In this document: piece by piece, positions 9,431 to 17,372 of the stretch
How positions within the stretch are numbered: the stretch's first letter is position 1
How the letters are laid out: the number at the start of each line of letters is the position of its first letter
Origin: Bacillota bacterium
GTDB taxonomy: Bacteria; Bacillota; Clostridia; Christensenellales; Aristaeellaceae
Direction of reading: 5' to 3'
Assembly: GCA_963169565.1 (NCBI GenBank)
Contig: CAUJDI010000019.1
Location: 1 to 58,563 of the forward strand
Length of the DNA: 58,563 nucleotides
The notes under the pieces: generated by a model
What the model saw: the letters and a program-made list of their open reading frames with translations, nothing else
Told to the model about the DNA's origin: nothing
Databases searched by the model: none
Position numbers and translations under genes: made by a program

Positions 9431-10003
9431 TCAGGGGAGACGGAAGACCTCTGCGTTGAGCAGGACAGCCTCCTGCGGTTCATGGGTGACCAGGATAACG
9501 GTCTTCCCTGCTTCATGCCGAAGGATGGCCTGCGCGGCGCGCGCCTTCATCTCCTCATCCAGCCCCTTGAAAGGCTCATCCAGCAGCAGGATATCATGCG
9601 CCATGACAAGCGCCCTGGCGATCGCCACCCGGCGCTTCATGCCCCCGCTGAAAGCTCTGACCTGCTTATCCAGGGCATCCCCAAGCCCGAGTTCATCAAG
9701 GACCCCTTTGATGTCCGCCTCCCTGTCACGGCCCACGACAAAACGCAGATTTCCTTGTGCTGACAGCGAATCCAGCAGGCGGTCTTCCTGGAACACCGCG
9801 CTGACCGTCCCTTCGCGGAGTACTTTACCGGCGTCCGGTTTTTCAAGGCCCATCAGCAAACGCAGAAGCGTCGTTTTCCCGCAGCCGGAGGGCCCCATGA
9901 CGCAGCTTGCGCGGCCGGAGGGGAACGACATGCTCAAACCCCGGAACACAGCCTGCTCTCCAAATCGCTTGCTTACGCTCATCAGGCCTGTCTGGCTGTT
10001 CAC
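9431..10003 (-). CDS. ABC transporter ATPase, SsuB/TauB-like
   Basis: A short (190-residue) ATPase with Walker A GPSGCGKTT, Q-loop FQEDRLL, signature FSGGMKRR and Walker B ILLLDEPFKGLD, then the switch histidine in VTHEPQEA. It energises the permease encoded just upstream. The start is GTG at 10003, overlapping the permease stop by four bases (GTGA), so the two are translationally coupled. The type fits importers for sulfonates, thiamine precursors or related small molecules (NMT1 group). The substrate cannot be read from the sequence. Confidence 0.88.
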   Translation of the reverse strand: MNSQTGLMSVSKRFGEQAVFRGLSMSFPSGRASCVMGPSGCGKTTLLRLLMGLEKPDAGKVLREGTVSAVFQEDRLLDSLSAQGNLRFVVGRDREADIKGVLDELGLGDALDKQVRAFSGGMKRRVAIARALVMAHDILLLDEPFKGLDEEMKARAAQAILRHEAGKTVILVTHEPQEAVLLNAEVFRLP

Positions 10004-10758
10004 AGCGTTTTCAGCCTCCTGTCGAGCAGTTCAAGACCCCGGCGCAGAAGCGTCGCGCAGAGCATGCTGAGCAGCACGATGATGACCGTCCAGGCAAAGA
10101 GGTCCGCGGTCAGGTAATTTACTTTCACCCCGTAGAGCTGCTCCCCGATGCTGCCGCGGGGGATCCCGATGACCTCGGCAGCCACCCCGCTCTTCCAGCA
10201 CAGACCCATCGCAGTGATGCAGGCGGCGCGCAGATGGGGCATCATCTGCGGCAGGGTCAGATACGGCAGTTTCCTCTTCAGCGGCACGCGGAACACAAGC
10301 GTCATCTCACGAAGGGACGGGTCCTGCGCCATCATTCCCTCCAGCGCCCCGGTATAGATCACCGGGAAGCCGATGAGGAAGGTGATGAGCGTGGACAGCC
10401 AGGCGCTGGATACCAGGATGATGGCCAGGATGGTGATGCTGGCGACCGGCACTGCGCGGGAGACGTCCACCAGCGGTTTCACAAGATGAGAGGCAGGTCT
10501 GAAGCGGAATGACAGCGCGGCGAGAGTGATGCCAAAGGCCGCGCCCAGCAGGAACCCCAGCAGGATCCTCAAAGCGGAGCGCATGGCAATGAAGTAGGTA
10601 TCCAGTTTCCCAAGAAGACCAGCAAGGCTGTACAGAACGCGCAGCGGGGAAGCCAGCAGGAACTCCTGCCCCACCGCCAGCGCCAAAAGCTGCCAGACGC
10701 CGATCCAGAACAGCGCGCCCAGCAGCCTGTATGCCTTGATATGGTTTTTACGGTACAT
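10000..10758 (-). CDS. ABC transporter permease, SsuC/TauC-like
   Basis: A 252-residue inner-membrane protein with about six hydrophobic segments and the binding-protein-dependent permease EAA-type region (GLCWKSGVAAEVIGIPRGSIGE is the family's characteristic C-terminal cytoplasmic loop region). It pairs with the SsuB-like ATPase and with the binding protein whose gene overlaps its start by 11 bases. It forms the membrane channel of the importer. Confidence 0.88.
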   Translation of the reverse strand: MYRKNHIKAYRLLGALFWIGVWQLLALAVGQEFLLASPLRVLYSLAGLLGKLDTYFIAMRSALRILLGFLLGAAFGITLAALSFRFRPASHLVKPLVDVSRAVPVASITILAIILVSSAWLSTLITFLIGFPVIYTGALEGMMAQDPSLREMTLVFRVPLKRKLPYLTLPQMMPHLRAACITAMGLCWKSGVAAEVIGIPRGSIGEQLYGVKVNYLTADLFAWTVIIVLLSMLCATLLRRGLELLDRRLKTL

Positions 10759-11680
10759 AACAGAGGGCGTCGTCAGGGATGCGCCCGCCGGTGGAGGCCG
10801 GGTTCTGCCGGAACAGGACCTGATAGAACGCGTCGAGCATCTCCTTCATTTCCTGGCCCTGGACAAAGGCGACGGCGCAGTACGGCAGCGCCTTTTCCGC
10901 TGTTTCCGCCTTAAGGATGCCGTACTTCTCGATTAAGGCCGCCGCTTGGGCTGTGTTCCCGCTGACGAAGCGGACTGAGTCCTGATGATCCGACAGGAAG
11001 CGGTCCAGGGCGGGTTTGTTTCCCTCGGTCAGTTCTTTTCGGGCCACGGTGACCCCGGTGATGAGGACGCCGCCGCTGAAAGTCTCCCATTCCCTGTTCA
11101 GGTCGATCGCGACGCGGATATCGGGGTTCCTTTCCAGCGCCAGTGTCGCAAAGGGCTGCGGCAGCATCGCCAGCCCCGCCGGGTCGTTCATCAATGCGGC
11201 CAGGGCTTCGGCGTGTTCGCTCTTCCATTCAACATCCACATCCGTCACGCCCGCCAGGGCCAGCAGATGGGACAATACGTATTCCGGCGTGGAGGCCTTG
11301 CCGCTGGCATAGATCGTGCGGCCCTTCAGGTCGGACAGCTGCCGGACGCCTTCTCCGCGCTCAAGGAGGTACAGCACGCCCAGGGTATTGATGTTAACCA
11401 CGCGCACCGCCCCGTCCGTGTTCGCGTACAGGATCGCCGCGAGGTTGGCCGGGATGCAGGCAAGATCGATCTCCCCCCGAAGCAGCCCCGGAAGCAGGGC
11501 GTCCGGGCTGGCGGCCAGGGTGAAGAGATAGTCCTCCCCGCCCTCGCTGTCCTCCATCAGCTTCACCAGTCCCATCGCAGTGGGGCCTTTGAGCGCCCCG
11601 ACACGCAGCGGCTCAGCCAGCACGGCGGACGGGGCCAGGCAAAGGGCAAGGAGAAGCAGGGAAATGATGGTCTTTCTCAT
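10748..11680 (-). CDS. ABC transporter substrate-binding protein, NMT1/SsuA-like
   Basis: A 310-residue periplasmic-type binding protein. The signal peptide (IISLLLLALCLAPSAVLA) ends at an Ala-x-Ala-type site. Its only cysteine is preceded by Leu and does not make a lipobox. The mature part follows the NMT1/SsuA pattern: LRVGALKGPTAMGLVKLM at the start, IDLACIPANLAAILYAN, then LSDLKGRTIYASGKASTPE. It starts 40 bases after the hydA stop with a GAGGA ribosome site and no terminator between, so it is probably in the hydrogenase operon. The ligand is unknown. Confidence 0.87.
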   Translation of the reverse strand: MRKTIISLLLLALCLAPSAVLAEPLRVGALKGPTAMGLVKLMEDSEGGEDYLFTLAASPDALLPGLLRGEIDLACIPANLAAILYANTDGAVRVVNINTLGVLYLLERGEGVRQLSDLKGRTIYASGKASTPEYVLSHLLALAGVTDVDVEWKSEHAEALAALMNDPAGLAMLPQPFATLALERNPDIRVAIDLNREWETFSGGVLITGVTVARKELTEGNKPALDRFLSDHQDSVRFVSGNTAQAAALIEKYGILKAETAEKALPYCAVAFVQGQEMKEMLDAFYQVLFRQNPASTGGRIPDDALCYVP

Positions 11681-11720
11681 GGGTCCTCACTCAGGCTCAT
11701 GACACACGGGTCAATGCCGG

Positions 11721-13556
11721 TCAATCCGCTCCCTTTTTCAGAAGCTCATTGTAAACCCCGCGTTTTGTATAGGCCGTATGCAGCAGTTCGTGGGATTTCT
11801 GGCTCAGCGGCTCCAGCAGGAACTCGCTGTAAAGCTTCTGGACAGCCGGATTCGTGTGGGATTTTCGCAGTTTTTTGGCCTGGTCCACGTTGTACAGCCC
11901 CTGCGCCCGGCTGGCCCAGGCATTCTGCACGGCAGTCCTGGGCTGGCCGCCGCCGGTCACGCAGCCGCCCGGGCAGCCCATCACCTCGATGAAGTGATAA
12001 TCCCCCGCTCCGCGCCCGATCTCGTCCAGCAGCGCCTTCGCGCCCTGGAAACCGCTGGTCACGGCGACCTTCGCGGTAAAGCCTTCCATGAACGCATAGG
12101 AGGGCAGGCAGTTTTCAAAGGTGACCTCCGCCCGCTTCGTCAGCGTCCTCTCGCTGTCCGGCACCGCCTTCAATTCGCTCAGGGGCAGCTCCCGCCCGGT
12201 CACCAGCTCGTACACAGTGCGCAGCGCGGCTTCCATGACGCCGCCGGTCACGCCGAAGATGTCCGCGGCACCCGTGGAGATGCCAAGCGGCTGGTCAAAG
12301 TCACTGGGCTGAAGGTTCTCAAAATCGATGCCCGCTTCCCTGATCATCCGGGCCAGTTCCCTCGTGGTGATCACCGCGTCCACGTTGCGCAGGCCGTCGT
12401 TCTCCATTTCCGGGCGGTCGATCTCAAACTTCTTCGCCGTACAGGGCATGACGGAGACAACAAAGATCTTTTTGGGGTCCATGCCCAGCTTGTTGGCGTA
12501 GTAGGACTTGATCACGGCGCCCATCATCATGTGCGGCGACTTGCAGCTGGACAGGTTGGCGATCTTGTCCGGGTAATGATGCTCCAGGTATTTGATCCAG
12601 CCCGGGGAGCAGGAGGTGATCAAAGGCAGAACGGCCTTGCCGGACTTCAGCGCGGCGCCAGCCCGCTCCAGGAACTCGCTGCCCTCTTCCATGATCGTCA
12701 GGTCGGCCGCGAAGTTGGTGTCAAAGATGTCGTCAAACATCATTTCCTTCAGGGCCGTTGCCAGTTTGCCCGTCACCGCCTCGCCGGGGGGCAGCCCGAA
12801 CTCTTCGCCGATGGCCACGCGCACCGCGGGGGCCACCTGGACCACCGTGCGGATATACGGATCGTTGATTGCGTCCCAGACCTTCTGGATACCGTTGGTC
12901 TCGCTCAGCGCGTTCACGGGGCAGGCCGCCACGCACTGGCCGCAGTTGGTGCAGTCCACCTCGCTGATGGACTGGCCCAGCGCGGGGCCGATGACAGTGC
13001 TGAAGCCGCGGTTCTGGGCGTTGAGCACCCCGATGCCCTGCACCTGGTTGCAGACGCTGACGCACCGGCGGCATTGGATGCATTTGCTGGTGTCCCGGGT
13101 GATGGCGGGGGAGATGTCGCGGCTGCCGGGTGACATCTCTCCCTGAAAGCGCAGGCTGGTGATGCCCAGGGTACGCGCAAGGGTCTGCAGCTCGCACTGG
13201 CCCGAACGCTCACAGGACAGGCAGTCCTGGGGATGGTCGGACAGCAGCAGCTCGCAGTTGATCTTCCTCGCCTGCCGGACTTTCGCGGTGTTGGTCTTCA
13301 CCGTCATTCCGTCCTTGACCTTCACCATGCAGCTGGCGACCAGGGTCTTCTGCCCCTCCACCTCGACCATGCACATCCGGCAGCCGCCGAACTGGTGCAC
13401 GCCTTCCAGGTAGCACAGGCTTGGAATGTAGATGTTGGAGTCCTGCGCCGCCTGCAGGATGGTCTGCCCTTCCCTGGCGTCGATGTATTTACCGTTGATG
13501 TTCAGCCGGACAAAGCCGGGCTTTGCCTTTCCGTTTGTCCTGATCGTCTTGTCCAT
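11721..13556 (-). CDS. hydA: [FeFe]-hydrogenase catalytic subunit, bifurcating type
   Basis: A 611-residue group A3-like hydrogenase. The N-terminus carries a [2Fe-2S] ferredoxin domain (Cys48, 59, 62, 76), a His-Cys3 [4Fe-4S] site (His108, Cys112, 115, 121) and two [4Fe-4S] clusters (CIQCRRCVSVC and CTNCGQCVAAC). The H-cluster motifs are TSCSPGW (314-320), MPCTAKKFE (Cys372) and MGCPGGCVTGGGQP (Cys528 and Cys532). The serine in TSCSP instead of a second cysteine is usual for the bifurcating trimeric enzymes. With HydB and HydC it should couple ferredoxin and NAD(P)H oxidation to H2 formation or the reverse, in the cytoplasm. AGGAGG precedes the ATG, four bases after the hydB stop. Confidence 0.95.
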   Translation of the reverse strand: MDKTIRTNGKAKPGFVRLNINGKYIDAREGQTILQAAQDSNIYIPSLCYLEGVHQFGGCRMCMVEVEGQKTLVASCMVKVKDGMTVKTNTAKVRQARKINCELLLSDHPQDCLSCERSGQCELQTLARTLGITSLRFQGEMSPGSRDISPAITRDTSKCIQCRRCVSVCNQVQGIGVLNAQNRGFSTVIGPALGQSISEVDCTNCGQCVAACPVNALSETNGIQKVWDAINDPYIRTVVQVAPAVRVAIGEEFGLPPGEAVTGKLATALKEMMFDDIFDTNFAADLTIMEEGSEFLERAGAALKSGKAVLPLITSCSPGWIKYLEHHYPDKIANLSSCKSPHMMMGAVIKSYYANKLGMDPKKIFVVSVMPCTAKKFEIDRPEMENDGLRNVDAVITTRELARMIREAGIDFENLQPSDFDQPLGISTGAADIFGVTGGVMEAALRTVYELVTGRELPLSELKAVPDSERTLTKRAEVTFENCLPSYAFMEGFTAKVAVTSGFQGAKALLDEIGRGAGDYHFIEVMGCPGGCVTGGGQPRTAVQNAWASRAQGLYNVDQAKKLRKSHTNPAVQKLYSEFLLEPLSQKSHELLHTAYTKRGVYNELLKKGAD

Positions 13557-13559
13557 CCC

Positions 13560-16500
13560 TTACCTCCTGTCGCATCTCAGGCAGCGGGTCGCCTCGGCGA
13601 CCGCGTAAAGCTTGCGGTATCCCCTGTTGATCTCGCGGAAACCCTGGATGCGGGCATCAACGGGAAGCGTTTCAAGCGGGAAACGTCCATACTCGGCGCT
13701 GTCCTCGTCCGTGACCGCCGGGGGGATGTCGATCGCCTTGCCTTTGTTGAGTTTTCCGCTGCCGCCCAGGTACTTGTCAATGCTGCTGGCGGCCTTCTTG
13801 CCATCGGAAATCGCCGCGATGACGGTGTCAGGCCCGCGCGCCAGGTCGCCGCCCGCGAAAACTCCCTCCAGGGAAGTCATCAGGCTGTGCCTGGAGGTCA
13901 CCAGCGTTCCCCAGGCGGTCATCTCCACGTCCCGGGAAGAGATGAAGGGGAAATCCGCATGCAGGCTGATGGCCGGTATGACCATGTCGCAGGCGATCAC
14001 AAACTCCGATCCCTCCTCATGATGGGGCCGCGGCCTGCCCTTGCTGTCATACTCTCCCGGCAGCATCCTCTGGCACTGGACCCCTTTGACCCGCCCCTTT
14101 TCATCACCCAGGATCGAAATGGGCGCGACGAGCGGAAGGATCTCGATCCCTTCCTCCAACGCCCCTGAAAGCTCCCGTTTACCGGCGGGCATGTCTTCCG
14201 TTTCCCTGCGGTAAATGACCTTGACTTCCTCCGCGCCCAGGCGCAGCGCACTGCGCGCGGCGTCCATGGCGGTCGAGCCGCCGCCGATGACGACCACCTT
14301 CTTGCCCACCTTCACCCGGCGGCCGGAGTGGATGTCCTTGAGGAAGGGCAGGCCATGGTATACGCCCTTGAGCCCCTCGCCCTCGATCCCAACGTCATTG
14401 GGGAACTGGGTACCGGTGGTCAGGTAGATCGCCTGGTAGTTCTCCCTGAGGAAGGAGAAGGAGATGTTCTTCCCCACTTCCTGATTCAGGTGAATGCTGA
14501 CGCCTTCCTGCTCGATCAGCTTGATCTCATGCTGCAGGATGTCATCGGGCAGCCGGTACTCCGGAATGCCGTAGGCCAAGGTGCCCCCCGCCATGGGCTG
14601 GCTCTCGTACACGTCCACGTTATAGCCCAGCCTGGCCAGGTAGTAGGCACAGGTCAGCCCGCTGGGGCCGGCGCCGACGATGCCGATCTTCTTCTCATTC
14701 CTTGGATACTTGATGTCATCGGTATAGCTTTCCTGGTGGTTGGCCTCGTAATCCGCTGCGAAGCGCTCCAGGTCGCAGATGGCAAGCGCCTCGTCCCTGG
14801 ATGCCCTGCGGCATTTCTCCTCGCAGGGATGGGTGCACACCCTGCCGCACACGCCCGGGAAGGGGTTTTCCTGGCGGATGAGCTTGTAGGCGTCGATGAA
14901 GCGGCCGTTCTGGATCAGCGCGAGGTAACCGGGCACGTCAATGCCGGCGGGACAGGCATTCTGACAGGGTGAGATGAACATGCTGGTGCAGACCCCGGCT
15001 TCGCAGTGATGGGCTTTGATATGGTCCTCGTACTCATGCATAAAGAACCGCAGGGTGGACAGCACCGGGTTGGGCGCTGTCTGTCCCAGGCCGCACATAG
15101 CCGTTTCCTTGATGTTCTCTGACAGTTCCTTCAGCAGCGCAAGGTCTTCCACGCGCCCTTCCCCTTTGGTGATGCGCTCCAGGATCTCCAGCATCCTTTT
15201 GGTCCCGATGCGGCAGGGCACGCACTTGCCGCAGGATTCGTCCCGGATGAAGTCCATGAAGAAGCGGGCGGTATCCACCATGCAGGTGTCCTCGCTCATC
15301 ACCACCAGGCCGCCGGAACCCATGATGGCGCCCAGCGCGGAGAGCGTGTCATATTCGAGCGTCGTGTTGAGGTGCTCCTTTGTGATGCACCCGCCTGAGG
15401 GTCCGCCGATCTGGGCTGCCTTGAACCGGCCCCCGCGGGGGATCCCGCCGCCGATCTTGTAGATCAGGTCGCCCATCCTGTATCCCATGGGGACCTCAGC
15501 CAGCCCGGAGTAACGGATGTCTCCCGCCAGTGCGAACACCTTGGTGCCCTTGAACTTCTCCGTTCCAAAGGAGGCGAACCATTCGCCGCCTCTTGCGATG
15601 ATGGGCGGGATGTTGGCGAAGGTTTCCACGTTGTTGATGATGGTGGGGCAGCCGAACAGGCCGCTTTCAAAGGGGAAGGGAGGTTTCTGGGAGGGTTCTC
15701 CCCGCTGACCTTCCACCGAGTGCATCAGCGCCGTCTCCTCGCCGCACACGAACGCGCCCGCGCCGATGCGGACCTCAAGGTCAAAATTGAACCCGTGGCC
15801 CAGGATGTTCTCCCCAAGCAGCCCGGCCTCCCGGGCGGCCTCGATCGCGCGGGTCAGCCGCTCCACCGCGATGGGGTATTCCGCCCTGATGTACACGTAG
15901 CCTTTTGCGGCGCCGATGGCGTAGGCCCCGATCATCATCCCCTCGATCAAGCCGAAGGGGTCGCTCTCGATCAGGGAGCGGTCCATGAACGCGCCGGGAT
16001 CGCCCTCATCCGCGTTGCAGATGAGGTATTTCACATCGCCTTTGGCGTTGTAGCCCGCCTCCCACTTGATCCCGGCCGGGAAGCCGCCGCCGCCGCGTCC
16101 GCGAAGGCCTGACAGCTTGACCTGCTCGATCACGGCTTTCCGTTCCATGGCGAGGGCCTTGTCCAGGGCCAGGAATCCCCCCTCAGCGATGCTGCTCTCC
16201 AGGGAGGCAAAATCCACTCTGCCGCAGTTGCGCAGGGCGATCTTGACCTGCTCGGAGAAATAGGGGATGTCCTTCAAAAGCGGGATATGCTTCCTGGTCT
16301 TCTCATCCAGGAAGGTGTACTCCTCGGCGATGTCTCCGCCGATGATGTGGCTGGCAAGGATCTCCCTTGCCATCTCCGGTGTTACCTTCACGTACAGAGC
16401 GCCTTCCGGCTCGATGAGCATCAGGGGACCCAGGGAACACAGCCCCATGCAGCCGGTGAAGGTCAGCGAAGCCTTCCCCTCCAGATGATTCTCCGTGAAA

Positions 16501-16649
16501 AAGGCCTGCGCCGCATCCCTTGTGCTGATGCAGCCGGAGGAGATGCACGCGCCGCCGCCGCAGACGGAGACCCGGTACTCCTTGTCAGCGTACTGCGCTT
16601 GATATGCTGCCGAAATGGCTTCCAAATCGGCCCGATTGCTGATCTTCAT
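13560..16649 (-). CDS. hydB: HydB/NuoF-like flavoprotein fused to a GltD/NfnB-like NAD(P)H oxidoreductase
   Basis: A 1029-residue fusion; ordinary HydB has about 600 residues. Residues 25-100 form a thioredoxin-like [2Fe-2S] domain (Cys30, 35, 67, 71). Residues 180-530 are the NuoF-like part with FMN/NADH motifs (GLRGRGGGGFPAG, IGAGAFVCGEETAL) and a [4Fe-4S] site (ESCGKCVPCR, Cys519). The usual C-terminal ferredoxin domain is absent. Instead residues 561-1029 match the GltD/NfnB family: cysteine-rich CQNACPAGID and CGRVCTHPCEEKC, an FAD fold (GIVGAGPSGLTCAYYLA, from 656) and a second Rossmann fold (VVVIGGGSTAMDAARSAL, from 785) followed by VIYRRETEDMP, the arginine pair expected for NADPH. 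The subunit could therefore join NADH, NADPH, ferredoxin and H2 pools (inference). Confidence 0.93.
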   Translation of the reverse strand: MKISNRADLEAISAAYQAQYADKEYRVSVCGGGACISSGCISTRDAAQAFFTENHLEGKASLTFTGCMGLCSLGPLMLIEPEGALYVKVTPEMAREILASHIIGGDIAEEYTFLDEKTRKHIPLLKDIPYFSEQVKIALRNCGRVDFASLESSIAEGGFLALDKALAMERKAVIEQVKLSGLRGRGGGGFPAGIKWEAGYNAKGDVKYLICNADEGDPGAFMDRSLIESDPFGLIEGMMIGAYAIGAAKGYVYIRAEYPIAVERLTRAIEAAREAGLLGENILGHGFNFDLEVRIGAGAFVCGEETALMHSVEGQRGEPSQKPPFPFESGLFGCPTIINNVETFANIPPIIARGGEWFASFGTEKFKGTKVFALAGDIRYSGLAEVPMGYRMGDLIYKIGGGIPRGGRFKAAQIGGPSGGCITKEHLNTTLEYDTLSALGAIMGSGGLVVMSEDTCMVDTARFFMDFIRDESCGKCVPCRIGTKRMLEILERITKGEGRVEDLALLKELSENIKETAMCGLGQTAPNPVLSTLRFFMHEYEDHIKAHHCEAGVCTSMFISPCQNACPAGIDVPGYLALIQNGRFIDAYKLIRQENPFPGVCGRVCTHPCEEKCRRASRDEALAICDLERFAADYEANHQESYTDDIKYPRNEKKIGIVGAGPSGLTCAYYLARLGYNVDVYESQPMAGGTLAYGIPEYRLPDDILQHEIKLIEQEGVSIHLNQEVGKNISFSFLRENYQAIYLTTGTQFPNDVGIEGEGLKGVYHGLPFLKDIHSGRRVKVGKKVVVIGGGSTAMDAARSALRLGAEEVKVIYRRETEDMPAGKRELSGALEEGIEILPLVAPISILGDEKGRVKGVQCQRMLPGEYDSKGRPRPHHEEGSEFVIACDMVIPAISLHADFPFISSRDVEMTAWGTLVTSRHSLMTSLEGVFAGGDLARGPDTVIAAISDGKKAASSIDKYLGGSGKLNKGKAIDIPPAVTDEDSAEYGRFPLETLPVDARIQGFREINRGYRKLYAVAEATRCLRCDRR

Positions 16650-16669
16650 AATATGTCATCCTCCGCGGC

Positions 16670-17176
16670 TCAGTATTTGGAAAGGATCTTTTCAACCTTG
16701 TCCGGGTTGACCTGCTGATGGACGTCCTCGTCGATCATCAGCACCGGCGCCAGACCGCAGGCACCCAGACAGCGGGTGATGGCGATGGAGAACTTGCCGT
16801 CCGGCGTGCTCTCGCCCACCGAGATCCCCAGCTCCTCCTCAAGCCGCTCCACGATGCGCTTGCCGCCGCGCACGTAGCAGGCGGTTCCCATGCAGATCTT
16901 GATGGCATGCTGCGCCCGGGGAAGTGTGGAAAAATAGGAGTAGAAACTGACGACCCCGGAGACGTGGCTCAGGGTCTCCCCCATCCCCTGGGCGATGGCC
17001 TGCTGCACGTGCAGGGGCAGGCAGCCGTAGATCTCCTGTGCCAGATGTAAAACCGCGATCAGGCATCCAGGCTTGTCCCTGTACGTCTCGATGACCTTTT
17101 TGATCGCGTCCAGCTTCTCCTTTTCCTCCGCGGCCGCATCGATGACGACCTTTGCCTGCTTCGTGTCTTCGCTCAT
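16670..17176 (-). CDS. hydC: NuoE-like [2Fe-2S] subunit of the bifurcating hydrogenase
   Basis: A 168-residue thioredoxin-like ferredoxin. The four cluster cysteines are in ICMGTACYVRGG and AITRCLGACGLAP, the NuoE/HydC spacing. It supports the flavin site of HydB. It is the first gene of the operon, and hydB follows after 20 bases. The upstream gap holds a cluster of palindromes and two overlapping hairpins that could regulate the operon. Confidence 0.94.
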   Translation of the reverse strand: MSEDTKQAKVVIDAAAEEKEKLDAIKKVIETYRDKPGCLIAVLHLAQEIYGCLPLHVQQAIAQGMGETLSHVSGVVSFYSYFSTLPRAQHAIKICMGTACYVRGGKRIVERLEEELGISVGESTPDGKFSIAITRCLGACGLAPVLMIDEDVHQQVNPDKVEKILSKY

Positions 17177-17212
17177 CCTTCAACCTCCGGTCAGTCAGCA
17201 TTTCTGGTTTTT

Positions 17213-17239
17213 GGGGGCCGCATTGCCCCCGCCGCGGGG
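17213..17239 (-). promoter_or_regulatory. Two overlapping, mutually exclusive hairpins in the hydC leader
   Basis: CCCCG-CCG-CGGGG (17227-17239) and GGGGGC-CGCATT-GCCCCC (17213-17230) share bases 17227-17230, so only one can form at a time. They lie 37-63 bases before the hydC ATG. Neither is followed by a T-run, so a classical attenuator is not shown. An RNA-level switch or a simple leader structure is possible. Confidence 0.35.
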
Positions 17240-17320
17240 AGCCCGTACATTCGCCTCCAAAAGCCGAAGCAGATTATAGCATGCCCCGGCAACGCCGGAA
17301 TACTCAGCGAAAAAGTTAGT

Positions 17321-17357
17321 GGGACGATAATTGTCCCGATTTGGAGAATATCGTCCC
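17321..17357. promoter_or_regulatory. GGGAC-type palindrome cluster upstream of hydCBA, candidate operator
   Basis: GGGACGATAATTGTCCC (17321-17337) is a 17-bp near-perfect palindrome. Eleven bases further on TATCGTCCC (17349-17357) repeats the left arm in inverted form, making a perfect 9-bp inverted pair with 17321-17329. The cluster lies between the stop of the oxidoreductase gene at 17373 and the start of hydC, so hydCBA is the likely target. It does not match a Rex site (TTGTTAA-type arms) or a CIRCE element. Confidence 0.5.
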
Positions 17358-17372
17358 ATAAGGTGTCCGGCT

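Noticed and set aside
11778..13133. A 451-residue open frame on the plus strand opposite hydA
   Set aside because: It is a shadow of hydA; the translation is low complexity (His, Ala, Gly) without motifs.
17321..17357. A Rex (redox repressor) site upstream of hydCBA
   Set aside because: Rex sites have TTGTGAA- or TTGTTAA-type arms; the arms here are GGGAC, so Rex is not supported.
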